A DNA stretch of 64,000 bases, from assembly GCA_020541205.1 (NCBI GenBank), contig CP048208.1, positions 1,957,654-2,021,653 on the forward strand, read 5' to 3'. Under the pieces are notes generated by a model. The model was given only the letters and a program-made list of their open reading frames with translations, was not told where the DNA came from and made no database searches. This document shows positions 13,101 through 24,172 of the stretch, piece after piece. Position numbers and translations under genes: made by a program. The stretch's first letter is position 1, and the number at the start of each line of letters is the position of its first letter. This DNA comes from Candidatus Hartigia pinicola. GTDB taxonomy: Bacteria; Pseudomonadota; Gammaproteobacteria; Enterobacterales; Enterobacteriaceae.

Positions 13101-13145
13101 TCTCACAAAGTTAACACCGTTTTGATGATGATAAATCTCTAAGAC
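13101..13145 (-). pseudogene. wecF: wecF relic (ECA Fuc4NAc transferase), N-terminal fragment
   Basis: Minus-strand reading of 13145 to 13101 gives VLEIYHHQNGVNFVR, matching the start of E. coli WecF (VLGSDIPHHNRTVLRF): the VL, I-x-HH-N and V/F-R positions agree. It lies just beyond the wzxE relic, where wecF begins in E. coli. No start codon or longer frame remains. Short, so the call leans on both similarity and position. Confidence 0.55.
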
Positions 13146-13184
13146 CTCAGTATATTTATTGAGGTGTTGATACTCGTGTATCGT

Positions 13185-14348
13185 CAATAAAATATACAAA
13201 AATCATAGAGAAAAATACACGATACATGTTGACACACAAGTATTTATTCCATTTATAACACCACGCTCCAGAATAAACTAATAGAAAATTGTTAATAGTG
13301 TAGACTGAACTGCTTTTATCAAAAAAAATATAAAAAATAATTTAGCTGTGTCAAATAGAATCCAGACAAAAATACCACCAATTTTTTAGTATTTTATTAC
13401 CACTTTTAGGAAAATAACACCAGAATTTTAATCGACTCTCTTGGAGAATACTCACCAAATAGCAAAATTGTATCATCATTATACTAACAAAACTAAACAA
13501 CACGATAAGTAAACAAACTATAATACTTTAACAATATCAGTGAAAATTTCGTTCTTATGCTGTAAATATATAAGTATTAAAAATAGATCAACCGCAAATC
13601 ATGCAGTGATAAACTTTTAATAAGCATTAGACATAATACTCAATTTAATTAATAAGTTAATTTTTAAATTAGTCATAATATTCTTCTAGAATTCTTCCAT
13701 AATAACATAAAACTGGAGAAAATTACTAACACGATTAGAAATATAACAAAAAGTTTATTTAAGTTTATCGTGACTAACTGATTTATAATAGATATCATAA
13801 AGATAAAGAAACATTATTATAACAACAAATAATTAAGATAGTAGATAAATTAACAATATAGGCGCTAATACTGCGCCTACTAATGTGTACTTATAACTTT
13901 TAACTTGTAAAATAAGTAACATATAATAAGACTTATTTAATCATCTAAGTAATCGCTTATCTATGAACCAGAAGTATTTCGATAATCTTGCAGAATTTTT
14001 AAAAAATAGTTTCATACGCATTCTCTATTTAAATATAAATAACTGATTAAATAATTAATTGATATTCTTTTCTATAAACTATTTTTCCCACTTATTAAAT
14101 AACTAAAAATAAATTAAACAATATTGAAAATGAAGAGAAATGTTGAAGATATTTATAATTCCATACTATGTTTCTCAAAATTCTAATAGTGCTTTAAAAC
14201 ATATTTCATAACATTATTTATAATCTTTCAATTAAATAAAAAATTTCACATAATTATTAACTGATGAAATTTATAGATAGATAACCTAACGCAATCCAAA
14301 TGCAACTACTAATAGTTTTAAACTCAGAAGACCTAAAATAATTTTTAT
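13185..14348 (-). pseudogene. wzxE: wzxE relic (ECA lipid III flippase)
   Basis: Two fragments of WzxE lie in order downstream of wecE on its strand. The N-terminal fragment, 14348 to 14286, reads IKIILGLLSLKLLVVAFG, against E. coli VKIGAGLLVGKLLAVSFG. The C-terminal fragment, 13232 to 13185, reads STCIVYFSL-stop-FLYILL, against ATYIVYFSLCCGVFLL. They are about 1.1 kb apart, as expected for a gene of about 1.25 kb, so the spacing of the original gene is kept although it is full of stops and frameshifts. The intact protein would flip the ECA trisaccharide-lipid across the inner membrane. It cannot be functional. Confidence 0.75.
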
Positions 14349-14392
14349 TAGAATGGATTACATCATCTAAATTAATACTTTTTCTAAAAATA

Positions 14393-15523
14393 TTAAGAAA
14401 AAAATGCTTTAATTCGTATAATAATAGTTTTTTGTTCTTCGTCTGACATGTTGTAAAATATAGGTAAGCGTATTAAGCGATTACTTTCACGGGTTGTATA
14501 ATGGTCTTCACCATGGAATCGGGTAAACTTTTTCCCAGCTGGACTAGAATGCAAGGCAACATAATGAAATACGGTCAAAATATTGTGAGACTTCATATAG
14601 TTGTTAAACACAATACCCTGTTCCATATTTTTAAGTTTAATATAAAATATATGAGCATTATGTTGCACACTATCAACTATAATAGGCAGAATTAATTTTC
14701 CTTCTTCTTCTAAAGGAGATAAAGTATCATAATAACGCTGCCATAATAATAAGCGACGATCATTAATTTTTTCAGCATGTTCAAATTGCGCCCACAAATA
14801 TGCCGCTTGTAAATCAGATAGCAAATAACTAGAACCAATATCGCACCAAGTATACTTGTCAACCTGACCACGCAAAAACTGACTACGGTTAGTTCCTTTT
14901 TCACGAATTATTTCTGCACGGATTATGAGTGACTTATCATTAATGAGCGTTGCGCCGCCTTCACCACCTGAAGAATAGTTCTTAGTTTTATGAAAACTAT
15001 AACAACCAATATGACCAATAGTTCCGAGTGCACGTCCCTTATAAGTTGACATTACTCCTTGTGCTGCATCTTCAATCACAAACAAATTATGTTTTTTAGC
15101 AATTGCCATAATGGCATCCATATCACAAGCAACACCCGCATAATGTACCGGGATAATTGCACGAGTACGTTCAGTAATTGCAGCCTCAATTTTAGTTTCA
15201 TCTAAATTCATTGTGTCTGGACGAATATCCACAAAAACGACATTTGTTCCTCTAAGAACAAATGCATTCGATGTTGACACAAAAGTAAAACTTGGCATGA
15301 TTACTTCATCACCTGATTTAGCATTAATTAAGATTGCCGCCATTTCTAATGATGCAGTGCAAGAAGGTGTTAATTGGACTTTTAGACAATTAAAACGTTT
15401 TTCCATCCACTCTTCACAAAGTTTTACAAAATTACTATTACTGCACAATTTTCCATTTTTTATCGCTCGCTTTATATACGCTAATTCCGTGCCTATAATA
15501 GGTGGTTTATTGACTGGAATCAT
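14393..15523 (-). CDS. wecE: WecE (RffA), dTDP-4-dehydro-6-deoxy-D-glucose 4-aminotransferase
   Basis: A 376-aa PLP-dependent aminotransferase, exactly the E. coli WecE length and similar throughout. It makes dTDP-Fuc4N (dTDP-4-amino-4,6-dideoxygalactose) for the enterobacterial common antigen. Visible blocks: LTPSCTASLEMAA (51-63), GDEVIMPSFTFVSTSNAFVLRG (71-92), VPVHYAGVACDMD, EDAAQG, and the PLP lysine K181 in the TKNYSSGGEGG stretch. REKGTNRSQFLRGQVDKYTW is also conserved. The residue two before K181 is Lys where E. coli has Glu. Start: ATG at 15523 after GGA with a 5-nt spacer. The gene is flanked on both sides by relics of its own operon (wecD upstream, wzxE downstream), so it has no visible pathway partners. 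It may be a late survivor or kept for another sugar. Confidence 0.96.
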   Translation of the reverse strand: MIPVNKPPIIGTELAYIKRAIKNGKLCSNSNFVKLCEEWMEKRFNCLKVQLTPSCTASLEMAAILINAKSGDEVIMPSFTFVSTSNAFVLRGTNVVFVDIRPDTMNLDETKIEAAITERTRAIIPVHYAGVACDMDAIMAIAKKHNLFVIEDAAQGVMSTYKGRALGTIGHIGCYSFHKTKNYSSGGEGGATLINDKSLIIRAEIIREKGTNRSQFLRGQVDKYTWCDIGSSYLLSDLQAAYLWAQFEHAEKINDRRLLLWQRYYDTLSPLEEEGKLILPIIVDSVQHNAHIFYIKLKNMEQGIVFNNYMKSHNILTVFHYVALHSSPAGKKFTRFHGEDHYTTRESNRLIRLPIFYNMSDEEQKTIIIRIKAFFS

Positions 15524-15539
15524 CTTTTCCTCTATATAA

Positions 15540-15602
15540 TTAATATTTTAGTATTTTCAATAAAGCACCACTACGTGCATAAAAATTCAATTTAGGAAGA
15601 TT
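15540..15602 (-). pseudogene. wecD: wecD relic (dTDP-fucosamine acetyltransferase), C-terminal fragment
   Basis: Minus strand, 15602 to 15540, reads NLPKLNFYARSGALLKILKY followed by a stop. It matches the end of E. coli WecD (NTAALKRYIQSGANVEST...): N, L, Y and the SGA triad agree at the right spacing. It ends just upstream of the wecE start, its position in the E. coli operon. No full-length frame exists upstream. The short length limits certainty, but position and similarity agree. Confidence 0.65.
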
Positions 15603-17517
15603 ATTATATTAAATAGCTGGATTGAACTGTTGTATATTTCTTACACTAAATGAATAATTCTAATATTCATTTCGGCGTTTGTATTAATATAACATTAACT
15701 TACAAACCCTAAAATAGCACCTAAAGATTATTTCATTAATCAAAAAAATAATCAAAAAAAACCTAACACTAATTTTTTATCTATAATGAAAATAATCATT
15801 ATTATTTTTTATATATAAACACTAAAAACCGGCTGTAACTAAATACGTGCTTACTAATGTAAGCAACGAAGAAATATTGCATCAACTGATTATTTAACCT
15901 TGTCTTTCTGAAATGAAAGTATTGATTAAATAAAAATTTTCTACATTAAAAATTAACGAAAAAATTACTTTGCCTTTGTCAAAAGAATGAACTAATACAA
16001 ATTATTCATCTAAGTTATATGTTGCGGTAATTTGTATTTCAGATTTAATAATATTATATTTATCTAATTATTTATAAAAATCTTTCTATCTAAAATGTGA
16101 AATCTAATTTCATAACAGAGAGACTAAAAATTTCACTTTAACTATAAACTATTAATATTAATTCAAACCTTATACGAACAAGATACTTTACATACTAGCT
16201 ATAATCTATTTTCTTTAATTGCTTAAAAGCATATAATTTCATCACTCAACTAACGATTTCACACAACATTTTTCTGAATAAACTATTTTAATCTTTAACG
16301 CTTTTCAATTATCTGGATAAAAGTACTATTACAATAAAACTGTAGTAATTACCTTTCTCTAATCAAGAAAAACCTCATTTTAACAGCTCTATATCAAACT
16401 ATTATTGTTTTCAATATATTTAATTAATAGAAGTGATTTAAAGTTCACTTCACTTTTATAATTAAAGTTGTTTCGCAAATTAAACAACTAGAAAATTATA
16501 AAAACTTCAGCCTCATCATAACTTATTTAGATAATAGTTTACTTATTTTTCAATTTCACATATCTTAAAACATTATCAAACTAAACTAAAACTAAAATGT
16601 TTTATATGCAGTACTTAACAATCTCACACAATGTTTACTACGTTCTTAATGCAAAAATTTTAATTTTGAATTAAATAAACAACTAAAACCAATATTCTTA
16701 TTTAATACTAAAGAACATACATTACTATTAATAAATTTTCATTAATCATAAGCACCTATACAATCTTACCTTATGATAACTGTACAGTTTCACCACGTGA
16801 AATATTACATTCGTGATTACGATTACCTAATGCTAGTTAAACGCTGATAAATTTTTAAGTGTAACAATAATTAAAATTTCACAAAGTTTTGTCTAACTTT
16901 ATAACTAAAACGGATAGTCAGTTATCAGCTTATCATAAATAGATCATAGATTCTTGAAAATCTCTGATGTAATCAGAGTGTCAACATATAGCCAGACTAC
17001 AAGATAATATAATGCATTTAAATTCTTCTTCGTAAACTACCTAACTCTAATTTATTTTACATAGACAAAATCTTATACTTAAATCCACGGGTTTTTATCT
17101 GTATAGCATATTATGATTTTACACATGCTAAACTTAAAAAATCTCTTGTATTATCTACCCTCATTTACATGAAACTTTATTTGTATAAGCAGGATAATCC
17201 ATGCTGTAATCACATCTATTTTTACATAAGTAACGAAATCATGATCATGCTTCACGCCTTATATTTTGTTCGGATAAAATCCCTTAAGTATCTTGCGAAT
17301 TATCTCAACATACAACGTGATTATATTCCACAATATTATAAAATCGTTTTTTGATATTGCCATTGTTAACACTAAATATATTTCTTATATATAATTTTTT
17401 ATAAATAAATAACCACAAATCTATTAATTTGTGCTATAGATAAAATGAGAACCCTTTTAAAAGAATTAACAATAACAAATTGAATTAGTGCATTAGTTTG
17501 TCTTAGAAATAATCTTA
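15603..17517. other. Desert where rffH and most of wecD should lie
   Basis: No open gene. By operon order this interval should contain the rest of wecD and all of rffH (glucose-1-phosphate thymidylyltransferase). Faint minus-strand resemblances to RffH were noticed near 16.9-17.1 kb but are too weak to annotate. The small plus-strand frame at 17169-17354 is not protein-like. Confidence 0.5.
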
Positions 17518-17989
17518 ACCGTAATTATTCACAGAGTAAGTAATTGCAGTAAGGAAACCCATAAGCTTTTTGTGATACATATACTAGTTGAATCACTGGA
17601 TGTTTTAGATCTAGAATTAGGACTGCTTAAAGCATGAAGAATAGCATCTCTAAAAATCTCCTAAAACTTTCCAAATTGTTATAAACTGCATCTATTGAAA
17701 TATAATAAAAAATTTATTTGTCATATATTTTAAACAAATCTAATAATGATGAGAAAATTCTAATAAAGTATAAGTATTAATAATATAAATTTTAATAAAT
17801 TCTGCATTTGATCAATAAAATAATTAATATGCCTTCTACTGATAAATTCTTAATTATATTCAGACGATGATTCGAAAAAACTTGATCAAAAGCTTCTCAG
17901 TTGTAGATGTGCTGTTTCTCAAAAATATAACAATTGCTACCATCAATTGTTTTAAAAAATTTTCAGCTTGCTGTGTAAGTTACATAATC
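17518..17989 (-). pseudogene. rffG: rffG relic (dTDP-glucose 4,6-dehydratase of ECA synthesis)
   Basis: Four minus-strand fragments in the right order: DYVTYTAS (17989-17966; E. coli DKLTYAGN), IDGSNCYIFE (17947-17918; IDGPAAFIET), SSPNSRSKTSSDS (17627-17589; SSPYSASKASSDH, the region with the catalytic YxxxK), and NNYG (17529-17518; SNNYGPY). Spacing between fragments is close to the E. coli protein. The catalytic Tyr of YSASK reads Asn, and several frame changes separate the pieces, so the gene is dead. The 60-codon plus-strand frame at 17867-18049 is an antisense shadow of this relic. Confidence 0.75.
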
Positions 17990-18635
17990 TCAAACAGTTT
18001 CGTGGTCGTTAATATTCTCAATGATAAAAAACAACTGAAGAATCAATAAAACTAGTTCTAGTTGTAATTTATAATGCGCTTAAATTCAAAATTTCTTTTC
18101 TGTTTATAACCTGTTATTAAATTATTAATAACTTGTTAAATAATATTAAGTTGATTATGATTAAGTAGCGTCACAATTACATCAAAATTTATTATTAGAT
18201 CTGTAATCTAACTTCATTATACAACACAATTCTAATACAATTGCAGTTTATGTACATATGGTTCCACTACATAAATTTTATCTTTATTCCAGTGTGCGAT
18301 CATTTTAGTAATATAAATAATTAGAAATATCAATTTTTTTGGCTTTCACATAAATTATTAATATTTTATTTAAAGATAAGATTAAAAGAAGATAAGAATA
18401 TTCAATCAATTGTTTCCTGTTTAGCTCAGTAATCATCGAGAGTAGTTTTAAACCTGTAACACTATCTATATTGGTTGAATATCACTTATTGAACGCATTA
18501 TATAAATTCAGCGTGATTATTGTAAATGTTATGACATTATAAATATCTATCCACTCCAATACAGTATCATAACCCCCCTGAGTCCAGATGTAAAATAGTC
18601 ATCATGAAGTGCTGATTTTTTTTAAACTAATATAT

Positions 18636-19093
18636 TAAAAAAATTTTATAGAATTCTCCGGTTTTAATAGATAATCTCTGTATCCCCATTTTTCAATACG
18701 ATTGTTGAGTTCACTTTATTATAATTTGTCCTGGTAAATATGTTCATGGCAATGAATTAAATTAACATTTAATATTTTAGCTATTTTATAAAAAATATTA
18801 AGTCTGTTAAGTCTAAACATGTTGGTACTATCCATTAAGATACCTTCTCAGTAGCTTCAACGAAAAATAGATTCTTCAGATATTGTCGAACATACTACAT
18901 TAAATGTATATTTTCCTGTAAATAATATTGAACCGAAACTATATACGCATAGTTGGTCTCAAATTTTATGAATATTTTAAGCTAATCTACTGAAATCATC
19001 GCCTGAACTAACTAAATTTAATCAGACTCAAAAATATGAACTTCCCCTTATTGATAGCATCCATAACATGCTGATTGCTGTTACACTAATAAC
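18636..19093 (-). pseudogene. wecC: wecC relic (UDP-ManNAc dehydrogenase)
   Basis: Ordered minus-strand fragments of WecC. VISVTAI (19093-19073) matches VIGVDIN. VMDAINKG (19067-19044) matches AVDTINRG, then after a 1-nt frameshift GEVHIFESD (19047-19021) matches GEIHIVEPD. HCHEHI (18754-18737), then after another 1-nt shift LPGQIII (18737-18717), match YCPERVLPGQVMV. GEFYKIFL (18659-18636) matches ASELYKIFL. At the DNA level the similarity is nearly continuous around 19,020-19,070. This is one of the youngest-looking relics in the window and its base composition is less AT-rich than the older deserts. Confidence 0.85.
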
Positions 19094-19345
19094 TTATTTG
19101 TATAATGCCAAGGTTATTGATATTGGTAAAATGATACAGTTAATACGAAAAACAAAAACAGCTCAAACTCATCGTTTTATCTGATTGTTTAGTATCTCAA
19201 GAACCCATTTACAGACATGGTCATCATTACAAAGGTTATAAATACGTCTCATTAAATAATATTTCGCTATATTTATTAGTAATTGGTAAATTTTTTCTAC
19301 AATTTTTTTTGAAGTGATACTAACAAGATATATTATGTTTCAATC

Positions 19346-19414
19346 TACATCTTTACGATACTCAGTTACGTCTTTCACAACTCAAATTAATTTACCTAAA
19401 ATAGAATTTTCTCC
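19346..19414 (-). pseudogene. wecB: wecB relic (UDP-GlcNAc 2-epimerase)
   Basis: Minus strand, 19414 to 19346, reads GENSILGKLI, a TGA stop, then VVKDVTEYRKDV. E. coli WecB has [23 protein letters not shown] here, a signature region of the epimerase family. The LGK and the D-x-TE-x-R-x-x-V positions agree in one frame interrupted by the stop. The fragment lies upstream of the wecC relic, as in the E. coli operon, and near the C-terminal third of the gene as expected. Confidence 0.75.
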
Positions 19415-21148
19415 AAAATTCTACCAAAATCTATTAGAATTAAATAAAAGGCGTTCATCAATTAAATAAATAACAGTAAATAAATAGCAAATAACTTTAT
19501 GGGATTGATAAAAATGATATTATTAAATTTACGAAAGATACGCTACACAAGTTTAGCAAAATTCGAATTTTAATATACACAATACACATACTGAGCATAA
19601 AAAATGATTTTACGCAATTTTTGTGAATACACGATAAATATGCTAAAAACCAATACCAAAATTTTCATGATTCATCATTCAATTTTACAGCTTATAACCA
19701 CACATCAAAAACACTATAATTTGTAAAAATTATGTGTATCTAAAATCAATACTTTCAATAAATTTAAGTATGTAATTTCTAATTCTATGAAACAAAATAT
19801 TACACATTCCTTATTATTTCTGAATATTTTCTTCCAGCCATAGTAAGTAAATATTCCACGTCGTAGTTTTACCTATGCATTTTAAACTGAAATACGATGA
19901 TAGAATACAAAAAAACTGATTTCCATTATGATTATATTATTCTGAATCAGAACAAAATCAAGTCAAAATTTAAAACATATTTAATTTATTCAAAATATAA
20001 TACGTTCATTTTATTAAATCTTAAATTAATTAATGGTATTAAAATCGTAAACAGAGAAAATTTTAAATAGTTCTAGCACTACCATTGAGTATGTCTTAAT
20101 ACTAGATCGTAACACGCAGTCTAATTAAAAAGATACATGATTGTTCAATCCGTGAACCAATGGTTTAATTTAATAACCTCTAATTGAATACCTCGTATAA
20201 TTAATACATGCACCATAATTTTCTTATGTTTATTTAATGTAAGCAGTTACTTTTATTTCAAAATACCACTGTTATAAATAAATAACATTTAAGCCAATTA
20301 AATATTAAAAATAAGAATGAATAGCGGAGAGAAAATTCCAGACTAATATAAGATCACCCATTAATAGAATTAAGAGAATTATTATACCATCTATGAACTA
20401 CCGCATTTAAAAAAATTTTAGTTATTTAAAAGAACGATAAGCGTGAAAATTATTTTAAAATTGTCATCATACTCAATATAGATAACATTGTAATTTTTGA
20501 TTTTAATATGTATACTCTTCAGAGTTACAGTGTGTAATTTTTCACAATTCAACCTCTTATCATAAAACCTTACAATAAATATTTTGAAGTCCAAAAGCTT
20601 TATTAATAGACATGATATTTTAATTATAAGCACTACCTTATTTTAAAACTTGAATATATGTTTAAATAAATTAATATATCTTACATAAATAAATTTTAAC
20701 GCTATATTTTCATTTAATTAATATTATCATGAATGATATTTTTATTAATTAAGGTTCCTAAAATTAATTATACAGGTTTTAGTCCCACTTGTATTTGAAA
20801 GAAGATGTTAATAAAATATTTTATTTAATCTATGACTATATCTACAATACAATTAATAGTATCAGTTATATTGTAAATTAATCTATAGATACAAGTATAA
20901 TCTTACTACTCGATTAATCTAATAATCCCATATTTTTTATTCAGTTTATTATGTATCATTAATTTGTAATAATCAGTTTTTAAGTAACATTGACACCTCA
21001 TCATTAAAGTAACTTGTTTAACAATTTTCTTTACCACAAAAAACTTTATAGAGTATAGGTATTAAATTTTATTGCTATTGTTAGTGATACTCATTAAATT
21101 ATATTTTTCAGTGTGTAATTATATAGATCCTGTATTTTCTGTTTATCA
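19415..21148. other. Desert where wzzE and the front of wecB should lie
   Basis: No gene. Operon order places wzzE (ECA chain-length regulator) and the first part of wecB here, but no convincing fragment was read. The 71-codon minus-strand frame at 20418-20633 matches nothing I recognise. Confidence 0.5.
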
Positions 21149-21235
21149 TTAACATACAGATCCGACGCGTACAGGACGTTTTACGCATTTACTAAAATTA
21201 GACACCTTCCAAGCTCGTTTGATACAATAACTATA
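21149..21235 (-). pseudogene. wecA: wecA (rfe) relic, C-terminal tail
   Basis: Minus strand, 21235 to 21149, reads YSYCIKRAWKVSNFSKCVKR and continues PVRVGSVC to a stop. E. coli WecA ends with GYCIKRAWKVARFIKRVKRRLRR and a short tail: CIKRAWKV is identical and the basic tail is kept. This is the undecaprenyl-phosphate GlcNAc-1-phosphate transferase, first gene of the ECA operon and next to rho in E. coli. Its membrane-spanning body is not readable upstream, so it is non-functional. Confidence 0.85.
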
Positions 21236-22857
21236 AACCCCAAACTCAGAAAGAGTAGCGCTAATGTTCCTATTTAGGAACAAATGTTAAGACTTCACCT
21301 ATAATACCTACACACGCCAAAAAATAGACAATAAAGTGATTCAAATACAAGTTTCTCTATTGGTCAATCCTAAACTTATTATTCAATAGTGAAGATGTTT
21401 ACGATCAGAAGAAAATGAATTCATTTTTACAAACACGTCTATACATAATAACCACTAGATTTATTAAGAAAACTTTCATAATTATATAGTACAATGACAA
21501 AATTCATTAGATGTATATTTTTCTGATTAGATGTAAGAAACATCCAAATAATTGCAAATCCAATCAAAATACTGTTTTGTACCACCCATAAAAACTTTAA
21601 ATTTCTAACCTAACACGCTAAGATTTCAGAAAAGATAAGGAAAGATCGCTTCAATAACAACAAAACACAAAAATAAAAGTGCATAAGTTTTATATTAATA
21701 AAACAACAAACTTAATGAACCAAAAAATACATAAGATAAGCTACCTAATAATCTATCAATATTATCTACTATGTTAAACACATTAATTATTTTTAATAAA
21801 AATATAATAACATAACTAAATAAACTTAGAGCAATACCTAAAAACCTAAAATATATCCTAATGATTTAAGTTTCAGATTAGCAATTGTTAAACATGCTAC
21901 TACAACTATAGTCTAAACACACACTCTTAAGTTTTTGCTAATATCAAAACAGTAATCAAGAGAATCTATTAATACTAAAAATCTCAAATACACTAGAAAC
22001 AACTGTTTTATTAAAAATATATTAATCAGCTATAAAACGTGCACAATACCAAAAAATATAGTAACTCATTCCTACCAAAGGAATGAAGTTTGCATGTGTT
22101 TCTACAATTAGATTGATCTACCAATCTATTTTTCAGTATTCTAACAATAAAAAATACATATTAATATAAATAAAAAAAACATATAAAATATTAGTAATAA
22201 ATTGTTTAATATCTATGAATTCACTTTCTTATGGTTATTCACCAAGCTTAAACTAAAGTTTAAGATCACGTATTATATATCATAAAAATACAACTACCAT
22301 CAGACAAGTGTTTAGTTGCGGTGAGAAAGTAAGTAAAATAAAACTATCGGAATATTTTTTGAAGATATTTAAGTATTTTATATCATATATATTAATTTCA
22401 TATTGAATGCAAGTAATATGCATGCCATCAAAAAAGTATTCATTATTTATAGTTACAATTTTGTTTTTAATTGTATGAGTAAATTTATTACTAGTAAATG
22501 CACAAAAGACTTATACCCGAAATAAAGTAAGTATTAAATAAATATGTACATATAATTAAAAATATAATATTTTTAATGAACTAAACTTATTATCTATAAT
22601 CAAGGAGTTATTTTATTCAGTGAAATTGATATATGATATTTAATATCTAAAATATCAAATACATAACTTTTATTTTCAATCATATAATTTAGCATTAAAA
22701 ATAAAATCATTAAATATTTCATATTTAATATCATAATATAATTATCATCTCACTATGTTAAAATAAAGATTTGTATTTATAATTAATAGATATAAAATTA
22801 TATAATTATTCAATTCAATAAAAATTGTCAGCATGAAAATGTTGAAATAAAAAAAAT
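21236..22857. other. Desert between rho and the wecA tail
   Basis: About 1.6 kb expected to hold the body of wecA (about 1.1 kb) plus the rho-wecA spacer. No frame or further fragment could be recognised, and base composition is strongly AT-rich. Confidence 0.5.
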
Positions 22858-22886
22858 AAAAAGCGCTAAACATAAAAACGCTTTTT
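22858..22886 (-). terminator. Intrinsic terminator after rho
   Basis: An 8-bp stem (AAAAAGCG at 22858-22865, CGCTTTTT at 22879-22886) with a 13-nt loop. On the minus strand it is followed by a long T-rich tract, 27 nt beyond the rho stop codon. The plus strand also has a T tract, so it could act in both directions. Its GC core stands out from the surrounding AT sequence. Confidence 0.8.
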
Positions 22887-22912
22887 ATTTATGCACTTTA
22901 AAATATTAATGT

Positions 22913-24172
22913 TTATGCTCGCTTCATAAAATCAAAAAATTCTTCATTAGTTTTTGTCATAGCCAATTTATTAATAAGAAACTCCATCGCATCAATTTCA
23001 CCTAATGGATGAATAATCTTACGCAATATCCACATTTTTTGTAGCTCTTCTTGCGCTGTTAATAGTTCTTCTTTTCGTGTACCTGAACGATTGTAATCAA
23101 TCGCAGGAAAAACACGTTTTTCTGCGATCTTACGAGACAAATGTAGTTCCATATTACCGGTACCTTTAAATTCTTCATATATAACTTCGTCCATCTTAGA
23201 ACCTGTATCGACAAGAGCTGTTGCAATAATTGTTAAGCTACCACCTTCTTCAACATTACGAGCCGCGCCAAAAAAACGTTTAGGTCGATGTAATGCATTC
23301 GCATCAACACCCCCTGTTAATACTTTACCTGAAGAAGGAACTACAGTATTATATGCACGTGCAAGACGAGTAATAGAATCAAGTAAAATAATTACATCTT
23401 TTTTATGCTCGACCAAGCGTTTTGCTTTTTCAATAACCATTTCTGAAACTTGCACATGACGTGTTGCTGGTTCATCAAAAGTAGAGGCAATAACTTCCCC
23501 TTTTACTAAACGTTGCATTTCTGTTACTTCTTCTGGACGCTCATCAATAAGCAATACCATCAAAACACAATCAGGATAATTGTAAGCAATATTTGCTGCA
23601 ATATTTTGCAGCAACATTGTTTTTCCTGCTTTTGGCGGAGCACCAATAAGACCACGTTGACCACGACCGATTGGAGCAGATAAATCTAATATACGAGCCA
23701 TTAAGTCTTCAGTTGAACCGTTTCCACGCTCCATACGAAGACGACTATTAGCATGTAATGGCGTTAAGTTTTCAAAAAGAATTTTATTGCGGGCATTTTC
23801 AGGTTTATCAAAATTAACTTCGTTAACTTTTAATAAGGCAAAATAACGCTCACCTTCTTTAGGTGGACGAATTTTTCCTGAAATAGTATCTCCCGTGCGA
23901 AGATTAAAACGACGAATTTGACTGGGAGAGACATAAATATCATCAGGACCTGCAAGATAAGAACTATCTGCTGAGCGAAGAAAACCAAATCCATCTTGCA
24001 ATATTTCTAGTACACCATCGCCGAATATGTCTTCTCCACTTTTTGCGTGCTGCTTTAAGATTGAAAAAATAATATCTTGCTTTCTCAGACGAGCTAAATT
24101 TTCTAGTTCTATATTTTCGCCTAACGTAATCAGTTCTGATACTGGCGTATTTTTTAATTCGGTAAGATTCAT
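22913..24172 (-). CDS. rho: Transcription termination factor Rho
   Basis: A 419-aa protein, the same length as E. coli Rho and nearly identical over most of its length. It is the hexameric RNA-dependent ATPase/translocase that ends transcripts and limits antisense RNA. Order of parts: N-terminal helix bundle and RNA-binding cold-shock-like domain (about 1-125, with the DGFGFLR and [19 protein letters not shown] stretches), then the RecA-type ATPase domain with Walker A APPKAGKT (178-185; K181, K184), Walker B VIILLDS, and Q/R-loop regions. Residue 177, just before Walker A, is Gly where E. coli has Val. The C-terminus ends FMKRA instead of MMKRS. It is followed by an intrinsic terminator. No strong Shine-Dalgarno precedes the ATG. 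Confidence 0.98.
   Translation of the reverse strand: MNLTELKNTPVSELITLGENIELENLARLRKQDIIFSILKQHAKSGEDIFGDGVLEILQDGFGFLRSADSSYLAGPDDIYVSPSQIRRFNLRTGDTISGKIRPPKEGERYFALLKVNEVNFDKPENARNKILFENLTPLHANSRLRMERGNGSTEDLMARILDLSAPIGRGQRGLIGAPPKAGKTMLLQNIAANIAYNYPDCVLMVLLIDERPEEVTEMQRLVKGEVIASTFDEPATRHVQVSEMVIEKAKRLVEHKKDVIILLDSITRLARAYNTVVPSSGKVLTGGVDANALHRPKRFFGAARNVEEGGSLTIIATALVDTGSKMDEVIYEEFKGTGNMELHLSRKIAEKRVFPAIDYNRSGTRKEELLTAQEELQKMWILRKIIHPLGEIDAMEFLINKLAMTKTNEEFFDFMKRA

Noticed and set aside
13859-13879. GC-rich 7-bp hairpin (TAGGCGC/GCGCCTA)
   Set aside because: Lies inside the wzxE relic interval and has no T-tract on either strand; probably leftover coding sequence.
16860-17100. Possible rffH fragments on the minus strand
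   Set aside because: Only isolated residues agree with RffH; too weak to annotate without a profile search.
17867-18049. 60-codon plus-strand frame in the ECA desert
   Set aside because: It lies antisense over rffG relic fragments, has no family resemblance and no ribosome site.
20418-20633. 71-codon minus-strand frame
   Set aside because: Composition is Ile/Lys/Leu/Asn-rich as expected from random AT DNA; no ribosome site or recognisable domain; within the region of lost wzzE/wecB.
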